DNA from: Diprion similis
Taxonomy: Eukaryota; Arthropoda; Insecta; Hymenoptera; Diprionidae
Reading direction: 5' to 3'
NCBI RefSeq assembly: GCF_021155765.1
Contig: NC_060116.1
Span: forward strand, 17,176,584 to 17,240,583
Length of the DNA stretch: 64,000 bases
Below are positions 1-11,714 of this stretch, piece by piece (positions within the stretch are counted from its first letter, which is position 1; each line of letters opens with the position of its first letter). The position numbers and the translations under genes were made by a program. The notes below the pieces were generated by a model. The model had not been told where the DNA came from. It did not search any database and was given only the letters and a program-made list of their open reading frames with translations.

Positions 1-1628
1 ACAACCACACCCTAGTTTTTATGACTAGTTCGTGTCTACTTTTACTTAGTATGCTTTTACTTCAACTGACATTTCCAATTTCCGACAGAGTTGTCGAGAT
101 TGACAACTCTGACATGTCACTTTTTCCAAATTTCACAGTCACAGGTAAGCCGAGGCACGTGCAGCGGTGTTCACGGTGTTTGCAATGCGTACATACCTAC
201 CGTATTTATGTATATTGAACAGTATGCATTTGCATTTCTTGCAAAGTTTAAAAAAAAATATCATTGATCTATAAATAGCATTGAACACATTCTATGAGTT
301 TTTTAAATTCTATCTATTGCAGGTTAAAAACAACATTATGTATAAATCGGAGGATAAGATATTATACGTTAGAATGTCCCTTTCACCTTGCCAAGGTGAA
401 CGGATGCGCGCAAAGGCCATCCGGTACCGAGATGGCAACTTTCCGTACAGTACATATTTGGTACCGCTAAAATGTCGAAGGAAGAGGATGGAAAAATCGG
501 TGGAAAATGGATCTCATCATGTCGGTATATTCCGAGATTACTCGAACTGCAATCGAACCGAGCTGCGTACTCGCTGGTCTTTCCAGAGTACGGAACCCTG
601 CAGACAGACTTCGGCCTGACGTTGTCGGCCTCGGTTTTATCGCGGTGAAAGTAAGATCCGATCGGCATCATCGTCTTCGGTCCAAAGCCCCGGCATTTTG
701 GTGTCCCCTTCGCGTCGTAGAAGGTGACGATATCCTTCCTCGCAACGCCGTTCTGCTGATCGATCGTGAAACGCGGATGTGCCAGCTGTGAGGTGCTCAC
801 AAATATGTCCAGATGCTTGTAGTATCCCGGCTGATTGGGAGGGACCGACGGGAACTCGTCCCGGCCCGAAGCCCGGACGGGACACGTCGATTCCTCGACG
901 GGACTTCTGAAGGGCACCGGTAAAGGATCAGGTCGAATCTTTTCGGGCATCGAGTAGTGGTCAGCTGTGAAAAGGCCTCGTGATAAGTCAGATTTTAATT
1001 GTCAAGAAATCCTATGATGCACATCATAGTTCAGTTGCAGTTTTCTTGAGTACGAAAGAACAAAAAGAAAGAACGTCCATAAGAAGTTATTTTTTTAATA
1101 TCGTTCGATCGGACGGCTTCTTTTATACTTTGGTTTTCAAAAACTTCCGACAACACGCACGCCCGTGGAATAGTTCATTACACCGATATACGCTTATAAG
1201 GCAAAAATGCGGACCTGTGCTGCTTTTGCAAACTTTCATCGGCATTACTGGATCTTTCATGCATTTTTCGTGAAGCGATCGAAGATCCGGATTGCCGAAA
1301 GAAAATCTGTTCATCCAATCATGGGCTTTTCGGTCGTCCCAGTACTTGGCGTCGAAAGTACGTTTGTAGATCGATTCGCTAGTTAAATCAAGCATCGCGG
1401 GATCTTGGGATCTGAGATCCTTTCTAGATTCTCTTTTCACGCGCAAGTGATTCAGGGGATGATCGACGCTGTTTTCATAGTAATGAGCACGTTTCGAGGA
1501 CGTTTGATAATGATCGTTAATGACCGCGGTCCGCGGCAAAGACGGCCTACACGTACAAGAAGCCATGACTCTTAAAAACTTGACAATTATTCGATACGAA
1601 ATTATGCGAATCAGACCGTCACGAGGAC
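1..1628. repeat. Left copy of a 1.63 kb identical duplication
   Basis: Bases 1-1628 recur at 4196-5823 with a constant offset of 4195 and no difference in the stretches I compared, including every open frame. The copies part after a shared GAGGAC: copy 1 continues GTATTG and copy 2 continues ACGGCT. The left edge lies at or beyond the window start. Each copy holds one complete two-exon gene plus about 60 bp upstream of its start codon, so the two genes have different promoters. The match could be a very recent tandem duplication with a 4195-bp period, or a haplotype/assembly duplicate. Confidence 0.95.
369..1566 (-). CDS. Unrecognised 315-aa protein, two exons (copy 1)
   Basis: The coding exons are 1566-1215 and 964-369, separated by a 250-bp intron. 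The acceptor TTTTCACAG is good; the donor CACAG/GTCCGC is weak but in phase 1, matching the acceptor and making Ala at the junction. The joined frame is 948 nt, giving 315 aa. I do not recognise the family. It has no signal peptide or membrane segment, is rich in Pro, Tyr, Arg and Cys, and contains short motifs such as PYSGKTSEYAARF and FDAKYWDDRKAHDWMNRF. These loosely recall axonemal microtubule-inner proteins, a speculation based on style rather than alignment. A sideroflexin gene lies upstream on the same strand, and an identical second copy lies at 4564-5761. An alternative donor a few codons earlier would shorten exon 1 slightly. Confidence 0.55.
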
Positions 1629-2383
1629 GTATTGTAAGTAATAAAGCGGAAGCTGCGGTTGTTTTTTAGATTAAATTCTAATCATCGCATTGCGAGATTT
1701 ATTTTCGTGTAATTAGCAAAAGACCCGAGATAAGTTTTAGAGTTCCACGCAACGATAAGTTAATAATTATGAGACGAAGACTGTAAAAATAGAAAGTCAA
1801 AATGGTTAATTTTTCGCTACTTCGAGACACTGTAATATAGGTATATGATCACCTCTTATTTGTCAGTCCACAGTGCAGATTATTATGAGACTAGTTCAAA
1901 TCAGTTATGTAGGTGTGACATCTATTTCATCGATCCTTGGTCGAAAATTTTCTGTACGAGAAAATGCAAGGAAAAACGTTCCAAATTTTTCCGGACCGCA
2001 TTTCATAGTAGGGTGGTTGAATAAAAAAATTATTTTGTTCTTTCGTTCTTACCCCCTGAAATGTTAGTGTTTGCTGTAAGAAAAATCCTCCCCAAAGATG
2101 AGCTCTCCAGCTCGAGTCTAACAGATTGGTTTTTTAATTTCTATTTCCTGCTCATATAATATGTGAAAACATGGTTTAAATCCTTTGCGGTAACATTAGT
2201 ATTTAGATACATATTTTTGGTTTCATCGATGTTCAAAAATCCACATATTGCATTTTCCTACTTATGAATTCTCTACGTATCGGAAAAAGTAATATCTCTT
2301 AATTGATTTTCACGATTATATTACAGAAATTAATGGACAAACTCTGAAACAAAACGTTTAACGAACAATGAACGTCGTCACAG
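1629..2383. other. AT-rich spacer, no gene seen
   Basis: This 755-bp stretch lies between the start of the duplicated gene and the stop codon of the first sideroflexin gene. It probably holds the promoter of copy 1 of the 315-aa gene and the 3' UTR of the sideroflexin gene, both on the minus strand. I see no convincing exon, RNA gene or tandem repeat. Confidence 0.5.
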
Positions 2384-3936
2384 TCATAATCCCTTGTTAT
2401 AATAAACTCTGTTTGGAGTTCCTCCCGTCAATTCTTGATACTTGTCGTATTCCTCGTCGCACAATTTCATCATCCAAACGTGCATCGAGCTAAAACAGAT
2501 GCTTTACGTGACGGCAGAACTACCCCAAGAAACTGCAACATGGTAATAAAGTCGAACAATCCGACTAATCTTACTTTCGTTGAGGGTAGATCGCCAAGGC
2601 AGTAGGAATCATGAAACTGAGACTGTGGATCCGAATAAATTACAAGTCAGTCCTTATCGCTTTGAACGTTCATCGAAGGTGAGTGACTTCAAGATGACAA
2701 ACTTACAAGAGGCCACAGAGAGCCGTCTGCAGCGGAACTTCCAGCCTAGGTCGCATTTGATAGAAGCAATAGGGCTTCAGGATGTTCACGATTACCGGGA
2801 CCAGCATCATCCCTGGGGCCGCCATTACGATCCTTGTGACAACGCACTCCGAGATGCCCTTGAGAGCGGCTAATTTCGACTTCATTATCGACTTCTCGCT
2901 TTCCTTCGGGCCAACCTCGATCCCATGTTTAATTTCATTCTGCCTCATTATCGGAAGGTTGACCATATTTGCTGCTGCGACTGCAACGAACGGAGTCCAA
3001 CGCTGAAAGCCAATTGTGTGTAGGTATGTTACACTATCGTCACATCCGTTCAACGTCACATCCGAATTACTTTCATCAGATCCCCTCGATAAGACATCAT
3101 CTTCCGGAAGGTGAGGGCAGCAACGCTGCCAGCGGCTGTAGCTACAAGAAAAGCTGTTGCTATTCCGTTTTCATCGGTCTGATCTTCGTCCCGAGCATTT
3201 CTGTTCGAATAATTGACGATCGCGTTGAAGCCCTGATTTATCACCTGCCATCCGACGATTCCTCTCGCCGTTCTAACGGCAGAAATTCTTTCCTTCCTCA
3301 CTTGTCCTGAACTGGGTGTGTAGTTGAAATTATAATAAATTCTACGTGCGTACTTGTAGTAAGCCAGCATCCCAGCCGTGAGGAACAAACAACCTGGTAA
3401 CTGAAACGACATCCTCCCGATGACGTTCGTCAGCTGGCCATTGTCAGGGTGAAACGCACTGTCCCTTAATTTTTTAGCCCAGATTACGTCTTTCTTCGTC
3501 GTCCCGGTCGGTTCCTTTCCAGCCCTAATTCGCGCATCGCCGCAATTTGAGAAGTGGTGTGAGAGAAATGGCAGAAGAATATTGCATGCGTCGAATAGTA
3601 TAATGTCAACCGATTAATACAGTTTTGAAACGAGAGACTGAGTCGTGCGGATTAGGAGAAAAGATCCGGATATAATGGTCGCAAAATTTTTGAATACTTG
3701 TAATCCTCGCAAAGCTTCTTGGCTTCGCACAGCCTCTCTTCGTTGTAAAATATCGTTCGACAATCCGTTATAAAGGCAAAATGTTTCCAGCGACCGATGT
3801 ATGATTCCTGATCCCAGAGCGGTTCGTCCACGTTTATTCGTTCGTCTTTTTCTGGACCATTGTCAGTGGCTCCCTTTTTCTCATCTTTCCTTACATGCGA
3901 TGACACGAGTTGAGCGTGCATGCGAGCACCGTCCAT
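2384..3936 (-). CDS. Sideroflexin, divergent paralogue (353 aa, 6 exons)
   Basis: Coding exons run 3936-3698, 3524-3354, 3272-3071, 3002-2707, 2622-2575 and 2489-2384. The introns are 173, 81, 68, 84 and 85 bp, all GT-AG with matching phases, and the sum is 1062 nt. The family is mitochondrial inner-membrane carriers (human SFXN1 carries serine). Seen here: WDQESYIGRWKHF near the N-terminus, FNAIVNYSNRN, PFVAVAAAN, the MRQ motif, RIVMAAPGMM, and the C-terminal YYNKGL typical of the family. Oddities: the usual HPDTG reads HPDNG, there is a hydrophilic leader of about 33 residues before the first conserved block, and the segment equal to exons 4-6 of the other sideroflexin (12466-14921) is one uninterrupted exon. 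An acceptor just upstream of the ATG (near 3953) suggests a noncoding first exon. It is probably a faster-evolving, perhaps tissue-specific copy. Confidence 0.9.
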
Positions 3937-4195
3937 ATTATCTCGTCACCTGCAATAGATTACCAACCATCCAGGTCAATTGGTCGTAGTGTAAGTGGTT
4001 TGTCGTAGCAGTCAGTCGAAGTGTACTGATTGTAATGCCTGATTAGAATCGATCAGATCCAGCTGCACAAGACACCAACGCAATTTCGAGTACCTTTCAA
4101 AGAAAATCCGGAAAATTTAGGAAAGTAACATAGATAGTACTTTGAAAATTATGCTTTAATAAATTTACATTTACGATGACATTCATGACATCTTG

Positions 4196-5823
4196 ACAAC
4201 CACACCCTAGTTTTTATGACTAGTTCGTGTCTACTTTTACTTAGTATGCTTTTACTTCAACTGACATTTCCAATTTCCGACAGAGTTGTCGAGATTGACA
4301 ACTCTGACATGTCACTTTTTCCAAATTTCACAGTCACAGGTAAGCCGAGGCACGTGCAGCGGTGTTCACGGTGTTTGCAATGCGTACATACCTACCGTAT
4401 TTATGTATATTGAACAGTATGCATTTGCATTTCTTGCAAAGTTTAAAAAAAAATATCATTGATCTATAAATAGCATTGAACACATTCTATGAGTTTTTTA
4501 AATTCTATCTATTGCAGGTTAAAAACAACATTATGTATAAATCGGAGGATAAGATATTATACGTTAGAATGTCCCTTTCACCTTGCCAAGGTGAACGGAT
4601 GCGCGCAAAGGCCATCCGGTACCGAGATGGCAACTTTCCGTACAGTACATATTTGGTACCGCTAAAATGTCGAAGGAAGAGGATGGAAAAATCGGTGGAA
4701 AATGGATCTCATCATGTCGGTATATTCCGAGATTACTCGAACTGCAATCGAACCGAGCTGCGTACTCGCTGGTCTTTCCAGAGTACGGAACCCTGCAGAC
4801 AGACTTCGGCCTGACGTTGTCGGCCTCGGTTTTATCGCGGTGAAAGTAAGATCCGATCGGCATCATCGTCTTCGGTCCAAAGCCCCGGCATTTTGGTGTC
4901 CCCTTCGCGTCGTAGAAGGTGACGATATCCTTCCTCGCAACGCCGTTCTGCTGATCGATCGTGAAACGCGGATGTGCCAGCTGTGAGGTGCTCACAAATA
5001 TGTCCAGATGCTTGTAGTATCCCGGCTGATTGGGAGGGACCGACGGGAACTCGTCCCGGCCCGAAGCCCGGACGGGACACGTCGATTCCTCGACGGGACT
5101 TCTGAAGGGCACCGGTAAAGGATCAGGTCGAATCTTTTCGGGCATCGAGTAGTGGTCAGCTGTGAAAAGGCCTCGTGATAAGTCAGATTTTAATTGTCAA
5201 GAAATCCTATGATGCACATCATAGTTCAGTTGCAGTTTTCTTGAGTACGAAAGAACAAAAAGAAAGAACGTCCATAAGAAGTTATTTTTTTAATATCGTT
5301 CGATCGGACGGCTTCTTTTATACTTTGGTTTTCAAAAACTTCCGACAACACGCACGCCCGTGGAATAGTTCATTACACCGATATACGCTTATAAGGCAAA
5401 AATGCGGACCTGTGCTGCTTTTGCAAACTTTCATCGGCATTACTGGATCTTTCATGCATTTTTCGTGAAGCGATCGAAGATCCGGATTGCCGAAAGAAAA
5501 TCTGTTCATCCAATCATGGGCTTTTCGGTCGTCCCAGTACTTGGCGTCGAAAGTACGTTTGTAGATCGATTCGCTAGTTAAATCAAGCATCGCGGGATCT
5601 TGGGATCTGAGATCCTTTCTAGATTCTCTTTTCACGCGCAAGTGATTCAGGGGATGATCGACGCTGTTTTCATAGTAATGAGCACGTTTCGAGGACGTTT
5701 GATAATGATCGTTAATGACCGCGGTCCGCGGCAAAGACGGCCTACACGTACAAGAAGCCATGACTCTTAAAAACTTGACAATTATTCGATACGAAATTAT
5801 GCGAATCAGACCGTCACGAGGAC
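4196..5823. repeat. Right copy of the 1.63 kb identical duplication
   Basis: This matches 1-1628 throughout. The right breakpoint is about 62 bp upstream of the start codon of the contained gene, so this copy is joined to a different upstream sequence. The 4195-bp period places the divergent sideroflexin between the copies, so another sideroflexin copy may lie just left of the window if whole units were duplicated. Confidence 0.95.
4564..5761 (-). CDS. Unrecognised 315-aa protein, two exons (copy 2)
   Basis: This is an intact second copy of the gene at 369-1566, with exons 5761-5410 and 5159-4564 and the same 250-bp intron and phase-1 junction. No frameshift or stop separates the copies, so either both are functional, the duplication is too young for decay, or one is an assembly duplicate. 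Its upstream DNA differs from that of copy 1 beyond about 60 bp and leads into a CpG-rich segment at 5.9-6.5 kb that could act as a new promoter. The function is unknown. Confidence 0.5.
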
Positions 5824-5869
5824 ACGGCTGACATAAATATTACATAAATATAGTGATTACAAAACGCGA

Positions 5870-6480
5870 TAGCGGCATAAAAGAGCGTTCATCGCCTTAG
5901 CGAATTATCTCCATTATAGATTTCGCACGTAGAGGTTGTCTAATTTGACGTTCCGACATCCCTGAAGTTGCCCTCTGAAAAAAACAGTGCAAAAACGCCT
6001 TCCCGCCAAACTGACAGTCCTCCGTACGTCGTGAAGTTGCCGATGCGGCGTCGAACAAATGAAGAACGCTTTTGCGATCAGTCTCGCAAGTGCAAACAGG
6101 GACGAAAATCGCGCCGGCGACCGAGACGGGTTGATTACGCGTACGTTTGTACACATGCTTCCGAGCCATTGTCAGCATCTCGTGGTGTATCGCTTACACC
6201 TAGGTAAGTACTGCTCTCGTACCTAGTCGAACGTTATTTTCGGTCACTCGGCGCGATGACCGCGAGCCGCGTATCGACAGCAGAAGTTGAAGCGACGCCG
6301 TTGTTATGTGTTTCGACGGTTTCAACGTCCTTGCGACGGTGTTTGCGACTCGTGTCTTGGTGATGTATCGTGCGTTGTGCAACACGGATCGTATGCCTGC
6401 TCGTCATCCTGCACGTTCTGAAGGTAATCTGACAATTATTATAGATAATTACTGTACCTGTAAGCATGATGTATTATAGA
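5870..6480. promoter_or_regulatory. CpG-rich segment with splice-like signals on both strands
   Basis: CpG density is higher here than in the flanks. On the plus strand there are strong donor-like sites, CACCTAG/GTAAGTA near 6203 and CTGAAG/GTAATC near 6422. On the minus strand a strong acceptor with a long pyrimidine tract ends near 5978 and is followed by a 20-codon frame with its own ATG. This looks like a promoter with noncoding first exons. It may serve the 315-aa gene copy 2 on the minus strand or an unidentified noncoding transcript on the plus strand. No known protein is encoded. Confidence 0.35.
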
Positions 6481-8033
6481 TACGCATCTCAAATTTCACT
6501 GTGCGTGTTACAACTTGCAGTGCCTTCGTTAGACTCATTATTATTGGTGTACACCTACGCAATCTCTCGATATATCTACGTGTAATGCAGCAAATCCAGC
6601 TCTCGTTAGTGACGTTAACGTTTATACGTTCAGAGGATTAACGTTAGCGGAAACATCATTATTGGATAATTTTATAATGACTTTTAAGTTAAAGTTGGCT
6701 TCTTCAAAATATGAGTATGTTTTGCTTACCATGGTTTACTAAATTTCCTGTTTTACTAAATTGGACTCACCTGGTACATATAATACTGCACAGGGAGATG
6801 ATGATATTAATGTCAAGACACAACTCAAATAGTGCCGTATTTTCCTTCAATTTATTACACGTCAAGATATTACATTTATTATGTTCTTATTTTAGAACTA
6901 GTCCTACGGAAATATTAGTCAGCCTGTATTCTTCTTGAATTTACATGGTTTTTTCTCTTCTTTTTTCTAATCTTCTTATACCAGTCTCCGTTAAAACAAA
7001 TTCCAGAAGATTATGTCCAAATTTGTTTATACTTTTAGATTTGCTAATGACACTTTGGCCTGTTAATGTACCACAATTAACCGATCATCTCTTTCGTTAT
7101 TTTACGATTGCGGACGGTAAGATAATTAAGAGAAACGGAATAATGAACAGTGCAACTACTATCTCTGTGAGAAATTGGCACAGTCTTTCTCACGACAACC
7201 CTCAGGTGCGATATCAACTCCAAAGCAAATCGTACCATCGCATCACTCATTTTATTATATATTATGTTTGCTACATTTATGTATAGATTTAAAACATTTT
7301 TTTAGTCATTTTCGTTTCATTGAATTTTTTTGGTTTCTTTCTTTTCCGTTTTCTTATTTTATGAAAGCACGTAACACTTATTAGTTGTATGTTTTTCATT
7401 GTTTACTGAGCTTGTAACGATTGAACGATCGATACAACATTGGCTAAGCTTGTCCACAGTCACAAATTCTATACGGAACACATCAAGATCGTTTAAAGAG
7501 AGAGACAAGATCACAATAAGATTACAAACGAATGAACGCACGAACGAACGTACAAACGAATGAACTTAAGGGGACAGTTGAACGAAGTATCTTGAGTCAA
7601 AAAATGTTTGTCTCCAACGTCGACAGATTTTTTTTTCTTTCTATTGTTTGCTTTTCTTATCTTTTCTTCTAACTGCCAGATAATCCCCAGGTAAAAACGC
7701 GGCGTGTAGAAAAAAACAAATGCCACGCAGTTTAATTAGGTACTTCTCAAACTAAGCTATTATTTCCCTCACATTTATAAAACGCGAGTTTATGACTCGA
7801 CTCAGCTTTTGCGCTGTACAAGAGCACAACTTAAACTTGTAAATTCATATTCTATAGTTATAAAAAACAAAATAAAAAAAACGAACATCAAATTCCAGTC
7901 GACTGTTCTATCTAAATTGATGATAATAAATCGGCAGATAGTAGCTAAGAGGTAGTATTCATTTTTTTTTACGGTTTTGTTTTTACTTTTCGTTATCCTT
8001 AGTGTTTATGTTTCAAAAAAATATTTTTCTTGA
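6481..8033. other. AT-rich spacer and probable ING3 3' UTR
   Basis: No exon could be supported. The part nearest 8033 is probably the 3' UTR of ING3 on the minus strand. Near 7526-7563 there is a degenerate GAAC tetranucleotide run. Short plus-strand frames at 6.7-7.3 kb are low complexity and match nothing I recognise. Confidence 0.45.
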
Positions 8034-10906
8034 TTAATTTTTCCGACCACCACGTCTCTTCATAGAAGATGTACACTGCGGGCAGTACCATTTTCCTTTC
8101 GGTGGCGCAGATATTCCGACACATGGGTAATGGAACCATTCGAACGGACACTGAAACAAATTTAGTAGATTATTATCATTCCTAGTAAATATGGAAGGAA
8201 AACGCCAAATACTGTATCTGTTTTTACAGATAACGCATAGAACTAATGCAAGCATATTAACGCTTCGTACTCACATCCTGGTTATCACAAGCAACCATGT
8301 CTCCGTAAGACACTTGATTGCATATGCAATATCTCGGCTCGTTTGGGTCGTATGGCCAATCTGTATTATCGGCATCTGTCACAGTTGCTGTAGCTGTTAC
8401 TCCAGGTGGTGAGACAGGCTGTTGAACTGCCGCTGGTATCACGCTGGTACTAGGTACTGTAGTATTTACTTTTCTGAAAGCAAAGAAACACTAGTCAGTT
8501 TTATTGGCGGAGGTGTAGTTACACGAAATCCTTGTTTGCTTTGATCATTTTACCCTAATCGTTGTCTTATTTGACTAATTGAATTCTTCTCGCTCAAAGT
8601 GTACATACTTTTTATGTTTCTTGGTGGTTTCTTGAATCGCCGCTATAGCAGTCTGCGCGGCACCAGCTAATTCCCTACTAAATTCAGCCGCGTGAACACC
8701 TCCGGTATTGATGGCCTCGTAACTCGCCTTGAGACTAGCGGTTCGTCGTCCCTGCTGCATTTGTTGCGTTGCAGCAATTGCCTGCGACGCAGCAGCGGCT
8801 ATCGCGTTACCACCAGCCCCAATATGCCCTAGACCGTAGCTGACCGGACCAACTGTACTAGCTATTGCCGTCGGCGTGGACGGCAGAGTAGTTGCAATTA
8901 TTGGACCAGAATTAGCCGAGGCTGGTCGTGATTCTGGAAGACTTTGCGACGATTTTTCAATCACCAATCGTTTTTCTACCGATACCGAGGACGCGTTGGA
9001 ATCTCTCCGTTTCTCTGATCGTGCTGCAATGAAAAGTATCAATGAATACCAGATTGAAAATAGATGTACTTGAAGAATCGTTTGTGACAACTGTACTCAC
9101 AAGTACTTCAAAGTATAATTGGATAAAATTTATAACTTGTAAACCCACATTGTCTTAACGAGACTTCTTTGCAATTGTTACGAAGTTTTAAACTTTTGCT
9201 GGATAAAGAATAAGTTATGGTCAAAGCAAACTGTTTCGAATCTGATGACCTGGTTCACAAACCGTTTTTTGTCAGATTTCAAAACAGAATTAGGAATTTT
9301 AATATAATTTGATAATTCAAACAGTATACTGAATTCTGAATATTCTTCGGCTGAAATATTTTAGAAAAATTTTTATGCCGGATGAAGTAAGAAAATTACA
9401 ATATATCATTATTGATGACTCTAATTCAGGATTTACACTCACAGTGTCCGTGACTGTCCCGAGTTCTAGTAGAAGTAAAACTATAACGATTTTCTTTTTG
9501 ACTACTGTTGGTTGGCGGTTGATCCAATTCTAAGGATCGTTTTTCTAATATTTCTGTGATGCCTTTGTTGTCAGCCTCAAGTTCCATTTTGAATTTATGA
9601 AGCTCCTGGTCGAGTCGCCTCAAGTATCTATCCACCAAATCGTACATCTGATTAGCTAAGTGCACTTTTTCATCGGCATCTTCTAAAGTTTTATAATAGT
9701 CTTTTCGTATCGTTTCATATTCTGCCTCTTTGTCACTCGGCTTCATTTTCTTGGCGTTTGAAAAAAAAGTTTTCACCTTCTTCTCCAGGCTGTCCATCGA
9801 GTCTGAAAAGTTTACAACAGATTATTGAAACTACAAAGACAGTTGTGCTAGAATGAATCGATTCTTTCGCTGTATCCGTTAATCTTTTACATTACGATAC
9901 GCAGAGTAACAGGATTCGTACGCTTTTTGGAATTTGAAATTCCCTGACTTTTTCAGGTATTTCAGTCTGAAAACAGTATTTTTTTTTTTTTTTTTTTCTG
10001 ACAATTTTCATACAAAGTAATACCAATACCTTCAATATTACCTTGTAACTATTTTACCGTTTGACTATCAATTTACAACCAACATTCTGCGATTTGCCAT
10101 AAGAAAAAAAACGAAAAAAGGTTTTCTGTTAAGAAACATACATAGAATGTATGAAGTGGTGCGACGAAACAAAATTTTGAAGACAGTTTTTATTTTATTA
10201 AGAGCAATAGTACGTTCTATAAGAACGCGTTTAGTTCTTCGGCGGACTCAAAATTCCAGTCTTATTTTCAAAATTGCCTGACTTTTCTCTGCTGTTTTCC
10301 TGTGCGTACGAACCCTGAGTAACAGAGTAAAGAAAATAGTATACTTTGCACTCCCAGGTCCATTTCTCTCATCTCAGTGAATCTGTCACGCAGCTCCTGC
10401 GGAAGATGCTCGATCACTGGAAAAAGTAAGCGGAGTTAGAGTTTCGAGGCAACATAACCAAACAGGGGTTTAAATAAAAGGGATGAAAATTATGAGAAAA
10501 GCAAAGTTGGAGTAAAGCAATCGATTTATACGGGACTGAAAGCCCCCTGATACATTGTAGGAGTTAACAGTAGTGCAAAACTTGTTGGTAGTGAGGTTGT
10601 CTGAGTGTACTAAGCGTCCGAATAACATCGGCCTAACCTAAAAAAAACGAAATAATTGGCGTCTAATACAATCGAATAAAGTGCCGATATCGACGATGCG
10701 CTAAAAGAGAATGAAAATTTTCTGAGATTAAGAAACAGGCGAAACGATAACGTGATATTGATGGGATCTTAATTTCTACGGGGATATTCGTCAGGCTCGT
10801 CGACGCCGAATGCCTTCGGTAAGGTTAGTAGGTCCCTTGTGAGCTCGGGCTTCTGTTGTCGTCTCCGATTTTACGTACTTTCGACGTAATCTTCAAGATA
10901 CAGCAT
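8034..10906 (-). CDS. ING3: Inhibitor of growth protein 3 (ING3), 396 aa, 6 exons
   Basis: Exons run 10906-10879, 10416-10345, 9802-9443, 9023-8609, 8473-8275 and 8150-8034. All junctions are GT-AG with matching phase, giving 1191 nt. The protein starts MLYLEDYVE and has the ING histone-binding helices over about residues 1-105 ([26 protein letters not shown]). An Ala/Ser-rich linker follows with the ING3-specific [14 protein letters not shown]. The C-terminal PHD finger (about residues 340-388) has the complete C4HC3 set in CICNQ, CDNQDC, FHYPC and CPQC. In other animals ING3 is a subunit of the NuA4/TIP60 acetyltransferase and its PHD finger reads H3K4me3. At 396 aa it is close to the vertebrate length of about 418. 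It is divergent with CDC26, 590 bp apart, so they probably share a promoter. The first exon holds only nine codons plus one base. Confidence 0.96.
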
Positions 10907-11495
10907 CCTTTCCAGCCGACGTACAGTTCCTGGATCCTCGGGCTACGGTTGTTTTGTTATTTTCGAAACTAAGGTGCCGACCACTGACTCGGTTATTTAT
11001 TATATCTCAGCAGTCGATGGGAAGCGTGTTTACGGCGACTTGATTGCGTGCTGCACCCAAAAACATTCACCCATTCATACTGGTAATTTTATTTATTCTT
11101 ATACGATGAACGATTCATCACTATATTTCTGCCAGCGATTATATTGATAATTTTTCGATCTACTGGTAGCTTGACCTCATCAATTTTCTAGGCGTAAAAA
11201 AATATTCACTGCTTATGTGTATCTCTGCCTAGCGACGACGCGCAGATCTTCTCTATCAGTCTGCTGCTGACATCCATCTTGAAAAATATGAGTCAGGATG
11301 TCAGGGGCGGATAGTTTCAGGGTCGTATTCGTCGCTACTCAGAACCCCGTGATTTCTTTGTTCAAATTTCAACCCTGACTTTATCTCTGAAGTGACGATT
11401 CATTAAACTCGTTCGAAAAATCAGTTACATGAATGATAATTATGTTACCAATCCTAGTTGCACAGGCATACATATTTTTTGTTAGGTAAATCAAA
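10907..11495. promoter_or_regulatory. Divergent promoter interval between ING3 and CDC26
   Basis: This 589-bp interval separates the start codons of two genes read in opposite directions. It must hold both 5' UTRs and core promoters unless a noncoding exon lies elsewhere. An acceptor-like TTTTTGTTAG sits 11 bp before the CDC26 start, so CDC26 probably has a noncoding first exon here. No TATA box is obvious. Confidence 0.6.
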
Positions 11496-11714
11496 ATGAT
11501 TCGACGTAGCCCAACACGGATCGACCTGAAGCTCGATGATTTGTTGGAATTTGAGGCTATAAGGAAGGAACGGGAAAGTAAAAAGGAAGCGGAGAAGCAG
11601 CCAGGATTCAATCCGCCAGCTTGGAGCAAAATTCTACCGACCGAGTTACAGGAGCGTATTGGTTACGTCCCACCACCGTCGCAAGCTCCCTCACATGCTC
11701 GTCCTAATATATAA
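11496..11714 (+). CDS. CDC26: Anaphase-promoting complex subunit CDC26 (72 aa)
   Basis: This is a single coding exon. The N-terminus, M-I-R-R-x-P-T-R-I-D-L-K-L-D-D followed by L-x-E-F-E-x-I-R-K, is the conserved CDC26 segment, which in vertebrates inserts into the TPR groove of APC6/CDC16 and stabilises it. The C-terminal RIGYVPPPSQ matches the RIGYKPQP block of the human protein. Length 72 aa compares with 85 in human; the middle linker is shorter. An ATTAAA about 50 bp past the stop is a likely polyadenylation signal. The gene converges on the sideroflexin at 12466-14921 and diverges from ING3. Confidence 0.92.
   Translation: MIRRSPTRIDLKLDDLLEFEAIRKERESKKEAEKQPGFNPPAWSKILPTELQERIGYVPPPSQAPSHARPNI

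Noticed and set aside
21-218. Signal-peptide-like frame (MTSSCLLLLSMLLLQL), repeated at 4216-4413
   Set aside because: It has a donor (CACAG/GTAAGC) after 42 codons, but splicing to the nearby acceptor at 322 gives an immediate stop. The rest of the frame is low quality. It lies in the duplicated block, so its repetition is not independent support.
1860-2070. Possible dispersed repeat ending in a GTAGGGTGGTTGAATAAA stretch
   Set aside because: It has the look of a common insect interspersed repeat, but there is no second copy in the window, no terminal repeat and no target-site duplication.
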